NCBI GenBank assembly: GCA_021776565.1
Contig: JAJFFQ010000002.1
Span: 43,805-107,804 of the forward strand
Length of the DNA stretch: 64,000 bases
Direction of reading: 5' to 3'
Source: Robiginitomaculum sp.
GTDB taxonomy: Bacteria > Pseudomonadota > Alphaproteobacteria > Caulobacterales > Maricaulaceae
A program made the translations under genes and the position numbers. This document shows, piece by piece, positions 20,751 to 32,591 of this stretch; position 1 is the first letter of the stretch; every line of letters starts with the position of its first letter. The notes beneath the pieces are model-generated. The model had not been told where the DNA came from and made no database searches. It saw only the letters and a list, made by a program, of their open reading frames with translations.

Positions 20751-22244
20751 TTAATTGGCCTGACGGCGCAAAAAGGCAGGAATTTCCAGTTCTTCGTCGA
20801 TATGGCCACCAAAAAGATCCGCTGTCGGGGTTTCTGTTTCAACCACAGGAGCGTCACGATATGCGTCCGGGCGGTGGTTCATCTTTGGCACTTCATCGGC
20901 AATAATGGCCGGGGGCGGCCCAGAGGGTTTGCGCCGAATACCCAAAAAGCCCAAGCCAAAACGCCCAGATCGTGGCTGGGCCTCCTCCTGGTCATCGGCT
21001 TTTTGTTGTGCATCACTCATAAGTTTGTCAATCGGGTGCGGATCAAGCGTTGTATCATCAGCCATACTTTGGCTGGTTGCATCAAGGCCATTGTCTGTAT
21101 CTATTTGCACGTCATTCACCTTATCGGACACCTCAGCGGTAGCAGGGCTTGCCACGCTGTCCTGCGGTTCTGGAATGAACGGAGGAACCGGAGAATCGGT
21201 AGAGAGAATAGCAGATTTTGCCTCACGTGCAATTAAAGGCGTCTCAAGGGTTGCCGGACGCATTGCCTTTGCACCCTCGGCCATGTCAATGCCCGTCGCA
21301 ACAACAGAAACACGCATGACGCCATCCAGACTTTCATCAAAAGTGGAACCAACAATAATGTTGGCACCATCATCAACTTCGCCGCGGATCAGTTCAGCGG
21401 CTTCATCCATCTCATGCAGGGTTAAATCCTTGCCCCCCGAAATGTTGATAAGAACCCCTTGCGCCCCGCGAATGGCAACATCATCAAGCAGCGGATTGGC
21501 AATGGCTGCACGGGCCGCATTGATAGCCCTGTCCTCTCCACTGGCTTCACCAGTACCCATCAGGGCCTTGCCCATTTCATCCATGACCGTGCGCACATCA
21601 GCAAAATCAAGGTTTATCAGACCTGGCTGCACCATCAGGCTGGTCAAGCCACGCACGCCAGAGTGCAAAACTTCATCGGCCATGGAAAAAGCATCGGTGA
21701 CTGTGGTCTTTTCATTAGTGACCCGGAAAAGATTCTGGTTTGGTATGACGATCAGGGTATCCACTGCACTTTGCAGGTCTTCTATACCCAGTTCAGCAAT
21801 TTTCATCCGCCGATCGCCTTCAAAACGAAACGGCTTGGTGACAACACCCACGGTGAGAATATCACGTTCTCGCGCCATGCGGGCGATCACTGGCGCAGCA
21901 CCGGTACCGGTACCCCCGCCCATGCCCGCGGTGATGAAAACCATGTGGGCGCCTTCAAGCTGGGCACATATTTCGTCCAAAGAATCCTCTGCCGATTGCG
22001 CCCCTTTTTGTGGGTCAGCACCAGCACCCAAACCGCCGGTGATCCCTGGCCCCATCTGTATGGTGCTTTCGGCTTTGGAAAAATGCAGGGCTTGCGCGTC
22101 GGTATTGGCGACAACGAACTCAACCCCCTGCAGCTCGGCCTCGATCATGTTGTTGACGGCATTGCCGCCCGCACCACCAACACCGAAGACGACAATACGC
22201 GGTTTAAGTTCTAATACTTTGGGTGCAGTCAGGGAAATAGTCAT
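20751..22244 (-). CDS. ftsZ: Cell division protein FtsZ
   Basis: [34 protein letters not shown]; start MTISLTAP at 22244. Confidence 0.97.
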   Translation of the reverse strand: MTISLTAPKVLELKPRIVVFGVGGAGGNAVNNMIEAELQGVEFVVANTDAQALHFSKAESTIQMGPGITGGLGAGADPQKGAQSAEDSLDEICAQLEGAHMVFITAGMGGGTGTGAAPVIARMARERDILTVGVVTKPFRFEGDRRMKIAELGIEDLQSAVDTLIVIPNQNLFRVTNEKTTVTDAFSMADEVLHSGVRGLTSLMVQPGLINLDFADVRTVMDEMGKALMGTGEASGEDRAINAARAAIANPLLDDVAIRGAQGVLINISGGKDLTLHEMDEAAELIRGEVDDGANIIVGSTFDESLDGVMRVSVVATGIDMAEGAKAMRPATLETPLIAREAKSAILSTDSPVPPFIPEPQDSVASPATAEVSDKVNDVQIDTDNGLDATSQSMADDTTLDPHPIDKLMSDAQQKADDQEEAQPRSGRFGLGFLGIRRKPSGPPPAIIADEVPKMNHRPDAYRDAPVVETETPTADLFGGHIDEELEIPAFLRRQAN

Positions 22245-22301
22245 GCCAGCGGGCCTCTGAATGTGAAAACAGATAGTCTGACGATTTTGGCCCACTGACC
22301 T

Positions 22302-22316
22302 TTAACACCCGGTTAA
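22302..22316. promoter_or_regulatory. Candidate CtrA-binding box upstream of ftsZ
   Basis: TTAA-CACCCGG-TTAA matches TTAA-N7-TTAA; 58 nt upstream of the ftsZ start. Confidence 0.65.
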
Positions 22317-22356
22317 GCTTAAAAAAGCATTGACGGCAAAATGTGACTAGGTTGTC

Positions 22357-23685
22357 TTAGAAATTTTCGCGAAGCCAGTGCCATAACTGGCCAACAGGAT
22401 GTTCAGAATTTTCTGCCCGGCGTTTGCGGTTTTCATTAACCAAAGTTGGCGCGCCAAAAATGGCCTCACGCGGGCCTGAAATAACATGGTGCAGCGTCCC
22501 GGCAGTGGCAGCAAAACCTGCACCATTAACCGCATCGCCAAGACCAGTAAGGCGCAAAGGGCGACCCAGCCGAACCTGTTTGTTCAAAATTCGCCCGGCC
22601 AGTTCCCTGACCCCGCCCATCTGGCTGGCACCGCCAACCAGAACAACCCGCTCGCCAGCATCCCGGTAAACACCACCCTTTTCCATCTGCGCGCGCACCA
22701 TCTCCAGTATTTCCTCAAGTCGCGGACGGATGACACCGGTTAGAACAGCACGCGGTGCCTGATCGGTACGCATGCCCGGATCATCGCACATACCGGGGCA
22801 ATCAATCATTTCAAAATCATCATCAGGGCCATCAAGAACAGTGCCATACATGGTTTTGATACGCTCTGCTGCAACCATCGGGGTGGAAAGGCCACGGGCA
22901 ATATCATTTGTAACGTGTTGCCCGCCATAGGGCACCACACCCAAATGGTTCAGAACGCCATCGCAAAATACGGCAAACGAGGTCGCACCGGCACCCATAT
23001 CAATCACGGTTGCCCCAAGGTGAATTTCATCATCCACCAGCGCCGAGAGACCCGCAGCATAGGGCGTCGCCACGATTGACCGCAGATCAAGCCGGCACCG
23101 ATCAACAACAAGGGCAAGATTGCGCAACGGGCCACGAGCAGCACTGACAATGCACAACTCCACGCCAAGGCGGGTTGCAAACATGCCGCGTGGGTCACGC
23201 ACATCAACGTTGTCATCAACGCTATAGCGTTGCGGAATTGCATGAATGACAACCCGCTCATCATCCTGCCAGGATGCCAGAGCCGTTTTCAGGGCGCGCT
23301 TTACATCCCGATCGGTAATTTCTCGTCCGTTAATTGCAATAACACCGCGCATTTTTTGCGCCCGTAAAGATGGCCCGCAATAATTCAGCGTTACCGCATT
23401 GATCGAGGTTCCCGCCATACTTTCGGCCTGCTCTATTGCCTGACGCACTGCCGCTTCGGTAGCGTCAAGATCAACGATGCTGCCACCACGCAAACCCTTT
23501 GAAGATTGATGACCAACCCCGGCGACACGAATGGCGGCTCGTGGCACATCGCCCGGATGGGCTATAAAACAGGCAGTTTTTGAAGTACCAATATCAAGCA
23601 CCCCAATGGCACCCGGCCTGGCCGACTGCCCGGATTGCCTGGGTTTGGCAGAATTATTGATCGCCCGGGCGGCACCTTTGCTCAT
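22357..23685 (-). CDS. ftsA: Cell division protein FtsA
   Basis: GVLDIGTSKTACFIA, VIDMGAGATSFAVF, VLVGGASQMGGVRELAGRIL. Confidence 0.95.
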   Translation of the reverse strand: MSKGAARAINNSAKPRQSGQSARPGAIGVLDIGTSKTACFIAHPGDVPRAAIRVAGVGHQSSKGLRGGSIVDLDATEAAVRQAIEQAESMAGTSINAVTLNYCGPSLRAQKMRGVIAINGREITDRDVKRALKTALASWQDDERVVIHAIPQRYSVDDNVDVRDPRGMFATRLGVELCIVSAARGPLRNLALVVDRCRLDLRSIVATPYAAGLSALVDDEIHLGATVIDMGAGATSFAVFCDGVLNHLGVVPYGGQHVTNDIARGLSTPMVAAERIKTMYGTVLDGPDDDFEMIDCPGMCDDPGMRTDQAPRAVLTGVIRPRLEEILEMVRAQMEKGGVYRDAGERVVLVGGASQMGGVRELAGRILNKQVRLGRPLRLTGLGDAVNGAGFAATAGTLHHVISGPREAIFGAPTLVNENRKRRAENSEHPVGQLWHWLRENF

Positions 23686-24620
23686 GACACTTGCCCCGGG
23701 GTATTCTCAGATGAGGCCTGGGCAGGTGCTTCTTGCCGTATTATCAGTTGCCCCGGATGCCGGGCATCAATCCTCTCAAGGGATAGTGTCAGCAGGTGAA
23801 TAATTTTTGAATTGCGCTCAATCTGAGCAAGCACACGCGCCGTATTTTGCGTTGGCAACATCAGGTCTGCACCATTTTCCATTCGCAAGTTCCAGCGCCG
23901 TTCAGATACGCGGACATACGCATGAACCCGAGCGGCAATGCGGGGGTATGCGCGCATTTGCACCAACAGATCTGGCAGTGCCTCGGGCGCACCCTTGCCC
24001 ACGACCAGAGGCAATGATGAAAAATTAGCCGGTTTTGCCGATGCGATAATTTTCCCATTTTCGCCAATGACCCGCCATTGCCCGGATGATTGCCAAAGCG
24101 CAAATGGTTCCCGCGCCATAACGATGATGGTCAAACGGTTGGGAAGCTGGCGCATAATTCTTGCTTCTTTTACCCATCCGATATTTTCAACACGGCGCAA
24201 GGCCTGTTCAAGATTGACCGAAAATACCAGTTCGCCCTCTTCCACGGCTAGCGCCCGGCGAACAGCAATTTTGTCCTGGGCGCTAACGTCTTTACCCGCT
24301 GATCCAACGACTTCGATGTAGTCAACCCCAAACCCTGCCGCCAACAGGGCGCGCTCCACTCCTGCCTGACTGGCCCGAAAAGCATCACCCATGCCACCAG
24401 ACAACCACAGAGCCAACACCAGGGTTGCAGAAAATCCACCGAACAGGCCCAGCATGGTTCCACGAACATTCTGACCACGTTTTACATCACGCGCACGGGC
24501 GTGAAGCCAGTTGGTTGCCTTGCGGGGAACCGGGTTAATTTTACGCGTAACTGTGCGTCGGCGTGTCGGTGCTTTACGGGCCTTGGCCTTCGATTTTGCC
24601 CGTTGTGTCACACGGGACAT
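23682..24620 (-). CDS. ftsQ: Cell division protein FtsQ (POTRA)
   Basis: Single TM and POTRA-like domain between ddl and ftsA; start [11 protein letters not shown] at about 24620. Confidence 0.88.
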   Translation of the reverse strand: MSRVTQRAKSKAKARKAPTRRRTVTRKINPVPRKATNWLHARARDVKRGQNVRGTMLGLFGGFSATLVLALWLSGGMGDAFRASQAGVERALLAAGFGVDYIEVVGSAGKDVSAQDKIAVRRALAVEEGELVFSVNLEQALRRVENIGWVKEARIMRQLPNRLTIIVMAREPFALWQSSGQWRVIGENGKIIASAKPANFSSLPLVVGKGAPEALPDLLVQMRAYPRIAARVHAYVRVSERRWNLRMENGADLMLPTQNTARVLAQIERNSKIIHLLTLSLERIDARHPGQLIIRQEAPAQASSENTPGQVS

Positions 24621-25518
24621 GGGCATTCTCCGCCATCCATTCCACGAGATCATCAAACGTGATTCCCGCATAGATCGCCTGTTCTGGTGCAAGCGAGGTG
24701 TTAGTCATGCCCGGCTGGGTGTTAATTTCGAGTAACCTTAATAAATTATTTTTCTCATCATAACGAAAATCAGAGCGCGTCAGACCACGACAATCAAGCG
24801 CATTATGGGCAATCAAAGCCTGTTCCAAGGCCATTTTTTCTATATTTTTTGGAATACCTGCTGGAATATCGTGTACCGACCCGCCCGTCGCATACTTGGC
24901 TTCATAATCATAAAAAGCAGTGCGCGGCGATATTTCTGTCACTGCCAAGGCGCGTGCCCCCAAAACGGCAACGGTGAGTTCCCGCCCCGGTATATATTCC
25001 TCGACCAGTATTTCATCGCCATAAGGCCAGTTTTGACTGCCCAAAATCTCAGGCGGCCGATTGGCGTTTTTTGCAACAATCACCACCCCAACACTTGACC
25101 CTTGCGCATTGGGTTTAGCCACATAGGGCGGTGGCAAAATGTGTGCTTTGGCCGCTTCAAAGCGATTAACAAGCACGCTTTTTGGGCATGTAACGCCAGC
25201 TGCTTCCAGCACTGCCTTGGCCCGGTGTTTGTCCATGGCCAGTGCCGAGGCGGCAACCCCGGAATGGGTATAGGGCGCACCAAAGGTATCCAGTATACCC
25301 TGCACCCGGCCATCTTCGCCCCATTGACCATGCAAGGCATTAAAAATTACATCTGGATTGATCTCTGCCAGCCTTGCCGCCAGATCGCGCCCGGCATCAA
25401 TTTCGCTAACCTGCCAACCTTTGCGGCGCAGGGCATCGGCGCAAGCCTTGCCAGAATTTAGCGAAACTTCACGCTCCGGGCTTAACCCGCCAAGCAATAC
25501 GGCAATATGACGGCTCAT
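24574..25518 (-). CDS. ddl: D-alanine--D-alanine ligase
   Basis: [48 protein letters not shown]. Confidence 0.96.
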   Translation of the reverse strand: MSRHIAVLLGGLSPEREVSLNSGKACADALRRKGWQVSEIDAGRDLAARLAEINPDVIFNALHGQWGEDGRVQGILDTFGAPYTHSGVAASALAMDKHRAKAVLEAAGVTCPKSVLVNRFEAAKAHILPPPYVAKPNAQGSSVGVVIVAKNANRPPEILGSQNWPYGDEILVEEYIPGRELTVAVLGARALAVTEISPRTAFYDYEAKYATGGSVHDIPAGIPKNIEKMALEQALIAHNALDCRGLTRSDFRYDEKNNLLRLLEINTQPGMTNTSLAPEQAIYAGITFDDLVEWMAENAHVPCDTTGKIEGQGP

Positions 25519-26420
25519 GCCTTTTTCCCCACCCTTTTTATTTCCCAGCGTAAATCAACACCGCGCTGTTCGTGAACATCCTTGCGTATACTGATCCCAA
25601 GGTTTTCAAGGTCAGCGGCACTGGCATCACCGGTGTTTATCATAAAATTGCAATGCTTTTCTGACATTTGTGCGCCGCCAACACGGCGCCCCCGGCCACC
25701 AATAGCATCAATCAACTCCCAGGATTTTGCGTCCTGTGGATTGGCAAAGGTGGAGCCACCGGTTTTAGCGCGAATGGGCTGGCTGGCTTCGCGTTTTTTG
25801 GTAATTTCATCCATGCGCGCCTGCACCAAAGTCGGATCATCCGGTGTTCCCTCAAATACGGCCTGGGTAAATATCCAGTCCATTGGTGCATCGCAATGGC
25901 GATAGGAAAAACTGATTTCATCTGCACTTTTAATAACCCGACGGCCCAGCCGGTCGATGGCAACAATTTCACGCAAATAATCTATCGTTTCATGACCATA
26001 ACACCCTGCGTTCATGCGCAATGCACCGCCAATGGTGCCCGGAATTCCCGCATAAAACGCCAACCCGCTCAACCCCGCTTTGGCGGCTGCTTTGGCAACA
26101 GATTTATCCAGTGCGGCGGCACCCGCACGCACCATATTGTTATCTACAGAAATTTTTGCAAAGACAGGACCAAGGCGCACAACAACACCGCGTATACCAC
26201 CATCGCGCACCAGTAAATTGGATGCAGCCCCCATGGTAAATACCGGAATATCATCTGGACAGGCCGCCAGAAACAGCGCCAGATCAGCCTCATCAGCCGG
26301 TAGAAACAGGGCATCGGCTACCCCGCCCACACGCAACCAGGTATACGGGGCCAGGGATATGCCAAACAGTAGTTTACCCCGAACTTCTGGCAATCGTGAT
26401 GCAAGGCTTTTTGCGCTCAA
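25515..26420 (-). CDS. murB: UDP-N-acetylmuramate dehydrogenase; probable TTG start overlapping the murC stop
   Basis: [46 protein letters not shown]; the ORF track starts at 26459. Confidence 0.94.
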   Translation of the reverse strand: MSAKSLASRLPEVRGKLLFGISLAPYTWLRVGGVADALFLPADEADLALFLAACPDDIPVFTMGAASNLLVRDGGIRGVVVRLGPVFAKISVDNNMVRAGAAALDKSVAKAAAKAGLSGLAFYAGIPGTIGGALRMNAGCYGHETIDYLREIVAIDRLGRRVIKSADEISFSYRHCDAPMDWIFTQAVFEGTPDDPTLVQARMDEITKKREASQPIRAKTGGSTFANPQDAKSWELIDAIGGRGRRVGGAQMSEKHCNFMINTGDASAADLENLGISIRKDVHEQRGVDLRWEIKRVGKKA

Positions 26421-27823
26421 CTTGTGGCCTCCAGCTCCGTCGGCAATTCCTGCGCCCATTGCGTTATATCACCAGCGCCAAGGCACAAAACAATATCGCC
26501 GTCGCTGGCACATTCTGCGATCTGCGCAGCCAGGGTTTCACGCTGGGTCAGGGCCGCCTGGCGATGACCATGGGTGCGTAACCCTTCGACCAAAGCCGTG
26601 GCATCAATGCCTGCAATGGGCGTTTCACCAGCACGAAAAACCGGTGTCACAAAGACCGCATCGGCATCATTAAAACAGGTGCAAAATTCTTCAAAAAGAT
26701 CATTAAGGCGCGAGTAACGGTGCGGTTGCACGACAGCAACAACCGTGCCCGTAGTCACACTGCGCGCGGCCTTTAACACCGCAGCAATCTCTACCGGATG
26801 ATGCGCGTAATCATCAATAATTTTTACACCCTGCCAGGTGCCAACATGGGTAAAGCGGCGCTTGACCCCGGCAAAACTTTGCAGCGCCTCACGCACGGTT
26901 TTCTCATCGGCACCAAGCGCCCGTGCGACAGTAATCGCCGCCATGGCGTTTTGAATGTTATGATCGCCAGCCATTGGCAAGCTTAAGGCATCCCAGCGTT
27001 CGCTGGCCTTGCCATCTGTTTCTTCAAACACAGCATCAAAAACCGCATTGCCATCCATTGTCCGAGCGTTTTCAATACGCGCACCGGCTTGCGGGGTAAA
27101 TCCGTATGTGAGTACCTTGCGATCCCGCACACGCGACACCAGTGCCTGCACCTCGGGATGATCCAGACACAAAACCGCAAAGCCATAAAACGGGATGGCT
27201 TCGACAAACTGATCGAAGGCCGCGCGCAAGGCATCGAACGAGCCATAATGTTCCATATGTTCCGGGTCTATATTGGTAACTACAGCCACCGCGCCGCGCA
27301 ATTTAAGAAACGAACCATCGGATTCGTCGGCCTCGACCACCATCCAGTCCCCGCCGCCCAGTTTTGCATTGGATCCATAGGCCGAAATAACCCCACCATT
27401 GATAACTGTCGGATCCAGTCCCGCACCATCCAGCAAAGCAGCAATCAATGAGGTTGTGGTGGTTTTACCGTGGGTGCCGGCAATGGCCACAGACCATTTA
27501 AGCCGCATCAGTTCAGCCAGCATTTCGGCACGGCGGACAATGGGAATTCCCTGGGTGCGTGCGGCACTGACTTCGGGATTATCATCCGCAATGGCAGTTG
27601 AGATAACAATTGTGCCTACGCCTTCAACATTTTCGCCCCTTTGACCAATACGAATATCTGCGCCAATTTTACGCAAACGTTTCACATTGGCGTTGTCAGA
27701 AATATCAGAACCGCGCACCGGATAGCCCAGATTCAACATCACTTCGGCAATACCACTCATGCCAATGCCGCCAATGCCAACAAAATGCACAACACCAATA
27801 TCGAAGGGTAAGTCTTTACGCAT
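26417..27823 (-). CDS. murC: UDP-N-acetylmuramate--L-alanine ligase
   Basis: [51 protein letters not shown]. Confidence 0.97.
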   Translation of the reverse strand: MRKDLPFDIGVVHFVGIGGIGMSGIAEVMLNLGYPVRGSDISDNANVKRLRKIGADIRIGQRGENVEGVGTIVISTAIADDNPEVSAARTQGIPIVRRAEMLAELMRLKWSVAIAGTHGKTTTTSLIAALLDGAGLDPTVINGGVISAYGSNAKLGGGDWMVVEADESDGSFLKLRGAVAVVTNIDPEHMEHYGSFDALRAAFDQFVEAIPFYGFAVLCLDHPEVQALVSRVRDRKVLTYGFTPQAGARIENARTMDGNAVFDAVFEETDGKASERWDALSLPMAGDHNIQNAMAAITVARALGADEKTVREALQSFAGVKRRFTHVGTWQGVKIIDDYAHHPVEIAAVLKAARSVTTGTVVAVVQPHRYSRLNDLFEEFCTCFNDADAVFVTPVFRAGETPIAGIDATALVEGLRTHGHRQAALTQRETLAAQIAECASDGDIVLCLGAGDITQWAQELPTELEATS

Positions 27824-27826
27824 TCA

Positions 27827-28912
27827 TCACTCCCCAAGGCCTTCAATAACATCAGCCAGTTTTTGCGCAGCACCTGGCCGAGCCAATGCCCGCGCTGCTA
27901 CGCCGCGTCTGGCCAGTTCTTCCTTGTCACCTAGCCGGGCCGCAACAAGAGCGCCCAGGCGTTCCGGTGTCAGCTTTTCTTCGGCAATCATATCAGCAGC
28001 GCCGTGCAGCGCCAGGGTTTGAGCATTACGCGTCTGGTGGTCATCCATAGCGATAGCCAAAGGCACCAGAATAGAGGCTTTGCCCATGGCGGCAATTTCG
28101 CAAACACTGGAGGCACCGGCGCGGGCAATCACCAGATCAGCCTTGGCAAGACGATCTGCCACGTCGTCAAAAAAAGGAGCCAGCACAACGTTCATTTTGG
28201 CCTTCTCATATATTTTTCTGGTTGTTTCCAACTGCTCTTCGCGGGTTTGTTGGACGACATCAAGGCGACTTTGCAGCGATTTTGGGATCAGCGCCAACGC
28301 CGCAGGAACCGTATCCCCCAGTATACGCGCACCCAAAGAGCCGCCCAGTACCAGTAAATTCAGACGCTCGCTTGTGGGTTCACGCTCCTGTCCCACCTGC
28401 GCCACGATGCTGGCACGTAGAGGGTTGCCGGTGACAATATGCCGGGATGCAACCGATAAGGGCAGTTTGTCCAGTTCTTCAAACCCACTGGCGATAATTG
28501 TTGCACGCCGTGCAAACAAGCGATTGGTGCGGCCCAGAACGCAGTTCTGCTCGTGCAAGACAATCGGCCTGAAACTCAGCCATGCAGCCCCCAGGGCTGG
28601 AAAAGAAGGATAGCCCCCAAAACCGGCCACCACTGTTGGGCGATAGCGCGCAATCAGCCACAGACTTTTCATGACACCCGCCAGCACGCTAAACACGGCC
28701 ATAATCTGGCGCAACGGATTACGCCCGCCAAGCCCCGCCGCAGGGATTATGTTTCGTTCCTGCACAGCAAATCCATCACTAAGAACTTCGCCGCGCCTGT
28801 CAGTGATAAGGACAATTGTCCAGCCGCGATTGCGCAACACTTCGGCAAGCGCGCGCGCCGGGAACATATGCCCACCCGTGCCGCCTGCGGCCAGAATAAT
28901 GGTCTTGCTCAT
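27827..28912 (-). CDS. murG: UDP-GlcNAc:lipid II precursor transferase MurG
   Basis: ILAAGGTGGHMFPARALAE, VVAGFGGYPSFPALGAA. Confidence 0.97.
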   Translation of the reverse strand: MSKTIILAAGGTGGHMFPARALAEVLRNRGWTIVLITDRRGEVLSDGFAVQERNIIPAAGLGGRNPLRQIMAVFSVLAGVMKSLWLIARYRPTVVAGFGGYPSFPALGAAWLSFRPIVLHEQNCVLGRTNRLFARRATIIASGFEELDKLPLSVASRHIVTGNPLRASIVAQVGQEREPTSERLNLLVLGGSLGARILGDTVPAALALIPKSLQSRLDVVQQTREEQLETTRKIYEKAKMNVVLAPFFDDVADRLAKADLVIARAGASSVCEIAAMGKASILVPLAIAMDDHQTRNAQTLALHGAADMIAEEKLTPERLGALVAARLGDKEELARRGVAARALARPGAAQKLADVIEGLGE

Positions 28913-28922
28913 TCAAACGCAC

Positions 28923-30050
28923 TCACTCAAAAGCGCCGGGGCGACGCCGGGTAAAGGCCAGCAATAGCCCCGCCGTCAGACACATGGCCAACATGGACGA
29001 TCCCCCATAGGACAGGAAAGGCAAGGTCATGCCCTCTGGCGGGGAGATGTGCAAATTTACAGAAATGTTGATGGCCGCCTGTAGACCAATCAGCACAGTT
29101 AAACCAGCTGCGGTCAGTTGCTCGGTCTGATTGGTCAGGTGCAATGCCCCTGAAAACCCCCGCAACAAAACCGTGGCAAAAAGACCAATGATAAGAAGTG
29201 CCGCCAGTGTGCCAAATTCTTCGGCAGCGACCGAAAAAATATAGTCTGTATGCGCTTCTGGCAAAATACGCTTGATAACGCCTTCGCCGGGGCCACGGCC
29301 AAAAATACCGCCGCCAGTCAAGGCTTCCATGGCCCGGTCAGTTTGTGAATTACCATCACCGGTGGGTGACAAAAACCGGTTCACCCTTGCAGCAACATAG
29401 GGAAAAAACCGGTAGGCCGAATACAACCCCGCAATGGAAAACACGCCAAGCCCGGCAATCCATATCCAGGACATGCCAGAGAGAAAAAACACCAGGCCAA
29501 AACTTGCCGTTATCAAAATGCTTTGGCCCAGATCAGGCTGCTGCATCAAAAGAAAGATAGATACGCCATAGATCACAAAGGCAAACAACATTGTTGATGA
29601 ACCTTTGGATTTCGCCCGGGAGAAAAGCCAGGCAACGGTCACAATCAACCCCGGTTTAAGAAACTCCGACGGTTGCAGGGAAAAAGGCCCGAGCCGCACC
29701 CATCGTTGTGCGCCCTTGGCTTCATGACCCGCAAAAATGATATACACCATAACCAGCAACGCAACGATAAGGGCAAGATTGGCAATGCGGCGGGCATTAA
29801 GCGGGTCAGCCAGCGACACCATAACCATGACCATTAACCCGGCGGCAGCAAAGATACTGTGGCGAAAGAAAAAGAAAAACGGCTCAGAAATATGATTACT
29901 GGCCGCTGCCCCCGGGCTGGCCGCCAGTGACAAAAGCAGTCCAATGGCAATCAGACCGCAAAACGTAAAGACCAGCACCCGGTCAACGCTCCACCACCAG
30001 TCACGCAAAGCACCCGGAATTTCCTGTGCGAACCTGTAAACGATATTCAC
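28923..30050 (-). CDS. ftsW: Lipid II glycan polymerase FtsW
   Basis: SEDS family; SFGLVFFLSGM, FSVAAEEFGTLAALL, PFLSYGGSSMLAMCLTAGLLLAF. Confidence 0.95.
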   Translation of the reverse strand: MNIVYRFAQEIPGALRDWWWSVDRVLVFTFCGLIAIGLLLSLAASPGAAASNHISEPFFFFFRHSIFAAAGLMVMVMVSLADPLNARRIANLALIVALLVMVYIIFAGHEAKGAQRWVRLGPFSLQPSEFLKPGLIVTVAWLFSRAKSKGSSTMLFAFVIYGVSIFLLMQQPDLGQSILITASFGLVFFLSGMSWIWIAGLGVFSIAGLYSAYRFFPYVAARVNRFLSPTGDGNSQTDRAMEALTGGGIFGRGPGEGVIKRILPEAHTDYIFSVAAEEFGTLAALLIIGLFATVLLRGFSGALHLTNQTEQLTAAGLTVLIGLQAAINISVNLHISPPEGMTLPFLSYGGSSMLAMCLTAGLLLAFTRRRPGAFE

Positions 30051-31465
30051 GCTGGTCTCTTTTTTTTCTGGGCACCAGCGATGTCTGAAACAGCCCTACG
30101 AAACGCCTCTCCGCGCGCCTCAAAATCCTTGAACTGGTCAAACGAGGCACACGCGGGCGACAACAGCACCACCGGATCAGGTGCATCTGTGTCAAGTGCT
30201 GCCGCAAAGGCTTTGGTCACGGCAATCTCAAGCGTATCACAGAGTGCCGTATCCAGCTTGCCACCCAGTTGTCTGGCAAAGGCATTTTGTGCCTCGCCTA
30301 TAAGAAATGCCTTTTGTACAGCGCCAAGGTACGGCTCCAGCCCGGCAATCCCGTCGGCCTTGGCCTGCCCGCCAGCAATCCAGTAAATGTTATCAAACGC
30401 ACCCAGAGCCTGACGGACGGCATCGGCATTGGTGGCCTTTGAATCATTGATGAATTGCGCCCCCTGCACCGTATCAACGACCTCCATACGGTGGGCGAGG
30501 CCAGGAAATGTCTTCATGGCGGCGGCAATACTATCTCCCGCAATCCCGACATGGCGTGCGGCGGCAAAGGCAGCGGCGGCGTTCAAGCCATTATGTTGTC
30601 CGCGCAAGGCAGGAACTGTCGCAATATCCGCAAGATATTTTGTCTCAATAGCACAGGACGTATAAAGCTTGCCCGCAGCGCAGGAGATACCCTGGCTAAG
30701 AGTACTGTTGGCCGAAACCGGGATAACACTGGCCTTTCCCAACACGCGGGCAGACATGCAAAGGCTCTGCGAATGGGGATCATCCATAGAGATGATGGCA
30801 ACATCTTCCTGGCGCTGACCCGTGAAAATTCTGCGCTTCGCCGCAACATAACCTTCAAAACCATCATGGCGATCCAGATGATCCGGCGACAGGTTCAGCA
30901 GTATTGCGCCATTACAGCGCAGATTTTGGGTCAATTCCAGCTGGTAGGATGACAGTTCCAGCACATAAATCATCCCCGCATGGGGTTCTGGCAGATCAAG
31001 ACAGGCCGTACCGATATTCCCGCCAGCATGAGCATCACGGCCACAGTCACGCAAAATGTGTGTAAGCAAAGCCGTAGTGGTGGATTTTCCATTGGTGCCG
31101 GTTATACCGATAACCAGCGGGCGGTGCTTTTCAGGTAGTGCATTGATTGTTTGGGCAAAAAGTTCGGTATCGCCCACTATAGGCACGCCAACGGCGCGGG
31201 CCAGTTTGACCACATGGTGTGGTTCGGGATGGGTATGCGGGATGCCCGGTGAGAGGATCAGGGCAGCAATATCCGTCCAGTCCCGCCTGGCCAGATCCTG
31301 ACATTCTATTCCTGCTGCCCGGGCTGTTTTACGGTTCGCCTGGTTGTCATCCCAGGCAATAATTCTGGCTCCGCCTTTTTGCAAAGCCCTTATTGCGCTT
31401 AAGCCCGTTCGGCCAAGCCCCAGAACGGCAACGGTTTTTTGCTCAAAGCCAATGGCGGCAATCAC
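30047..31465 (-). CDS. murD: UDP-N-acetylmuramoylalanine--D-glutamate ligase
   Basis: VAVLGLGRTGLSAIRALQKGG, GITGTNGKSTTTALLTHI, LSPACASFDQFKDFEARGEAF. Confidence 0.97.
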   Translation of the reverse strand: MIAAIGFEQKTVAVLGLGRTGLSAIRALQKGGARIIAWDDNQANRKTARAAGIECQDLARRDWTDIAALILSPGIPHTHPEPHHVVKLARAVGVPIVGDTELFAQTINALPEKHRPLVIGITGTNGKSTTTALLTHILRDCGRDAHAGGNIGTACLDLPEPHAGMIYVLELSSYQLELTQNLRCNGAILLNLSPDHLDRHDGFEGYVAAKRRIFTGQRQEDVAIISMDDPHSQSLCMSARVLGKASVIPVSANSTLSQGISCAAGKLYTSCAIETKYLADIATVPALRGQHNGLNAAAAFAAARHVGIAGDSIAAAMKTFPGLAHRMEVVDTVQGAQFINDSKATNADAVRQALGAFDNIYWIAGGQAKADGIAGLEPYLGAVQKAFLIGEAQNAFARQLGGKLDTALCDTLEIAVTKAFAAALDTDAPDPVVLLSPACASFDQFKDFEARGEAFRRAVSDIAGAQKKKRPA

Positions 31466-31475
31466 AATTCAGTTC

Positions 31476-32582
31476 CTATCTTAATTTCAGGGTTGCAAGA
31501 CCAATAAGTGCCAGCACGACGGCAATAATCCAAAACCGGATGACTATAGTTGGCTCGGCCCAGCCCAGCTTCTCAAAATGATGGTGTATGGGTGCCATTT
31601 TGAACACCCGCTTGCCGGTTAATTTGAACGAGACCACTTGCACAATGACCGAGACAGCCTCCAGCACAAACAGACCACCAATAATCGCCAATACAATTTC
31701 ATGCTTGACCGAAACCGCGATGGCCCCGATAGCCGCTCCCAGGGACAACGAGCCGGTATCGCCCATAAAAATCATTGCGGGGGGGGCATTCCACCACAAA
31801 AACCCAAGCCCACCACCCAAAAGGGCGGCAACAAGAACCGCAAGTTCTGACGTACCCGGCACATAAGGTATTTGCAAATACTCGGTATAATCCACCCGAC
31901 CAACAAGATAGGCAATCAGGCCCAGACTACCCGCCGCAATCATCACCGGCACAATGGCCAGGCCATCAAGTCCGTCAGTCAGATTGACTGCATTGGACGC
32001 ACCAACAATGACAAACGCACCAAAGAGCAGATAAAACGGGCCAAGGTTGATAAGAACATCCTTGAAAAACGGGATGGCTACAGATGTGGAAAATCCGGCG
32101 GGGGCGGATAATGATCCGGCACTTAATTTTGCCAACAAATATACGGCAAACCCGGCAACAATAAATTCAATAACCAGCCGCAAACGCCCGGAAACGCCCG
32201 CATGGGTTCGTTTGGTGACCTTGGCAAAATCGTCGGCAAACCCCACCAGACCAAAGAAAATCAGAACCCCAAGGATAATCCAGACATAGGCATTGCCCGG
32301 ATTTGCCCATAGCAGCGTACTTAATACCGCAGGAAACAGGATCAACACCCCGCCCATGGTTGGCGTACCCGCCTTTTCAACAATGTGGCGTTCTGGCCCA
32401 TCTTCACGAATTGGCTGACCATGTTTTTGCTTGATTCGCAGCCAGTCTATGATTGGTTTTCCGAACATAAAGGCCAAAATCATTGATGTTATCATCGCAC
32501 CGCCAGAGCGAAACGTAATATATTTCAACACATTAAAGAGTTGAAACTCATCGGCGAGCGGGAAAAGAAAGTAATAGAGCAT
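31476..32582 (-). CDS. mraY: Phospho-N-acetylmuramoyl-pentapeptide transferase
   Basis: [45 protein letters not shown]. Confidence 0.97.
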   Translation of the reverse strand: MLYYFLFPLADEFQLFNVLKYITFRSGGAMITSMILAFMFGKPIIDWLRIKQKHGQPIREDGPERHIVEKAGTPTMGGVLILFPAVLSTLLWANPGNAYVWIILGVLIFFGLVGFADDFAKVTKRTHAGVSGRLRLVIEFIVAGFAVYLLAKLSAGSLSAPAGFSTSVAIPFFKDVLINLGPFYLLFGAFVIVGASNAVNLTDGLDGLAIVPVMIAAGSLGLIAYLVGRVDYTEYLQIPYVPGTSELAVLVAALLGGGLGFLWWNAPPAMIFMGDTGSLSLGAAIGAIAVSVKHEIVLAIIGGLFVLEAVSVIVQVVSFKLTGKRVFKMAPIHHHFEKLGWAEPTIVIRFWIIAVVLALIGLATLKLR

Positions 32583-32591
32583 GAATACCTC

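Noticed and set aside
20905-22260. 451-aa plus-strand ORF
   Set aside because: Antisense to ftsZ; composition (Ser/Ala/Pro/Arg-rich) is typical of shadow ORFs of a conserved gene
26080-26673. 197-aa plus-strand ORF
   Set aside because: Antisense to murB/murC
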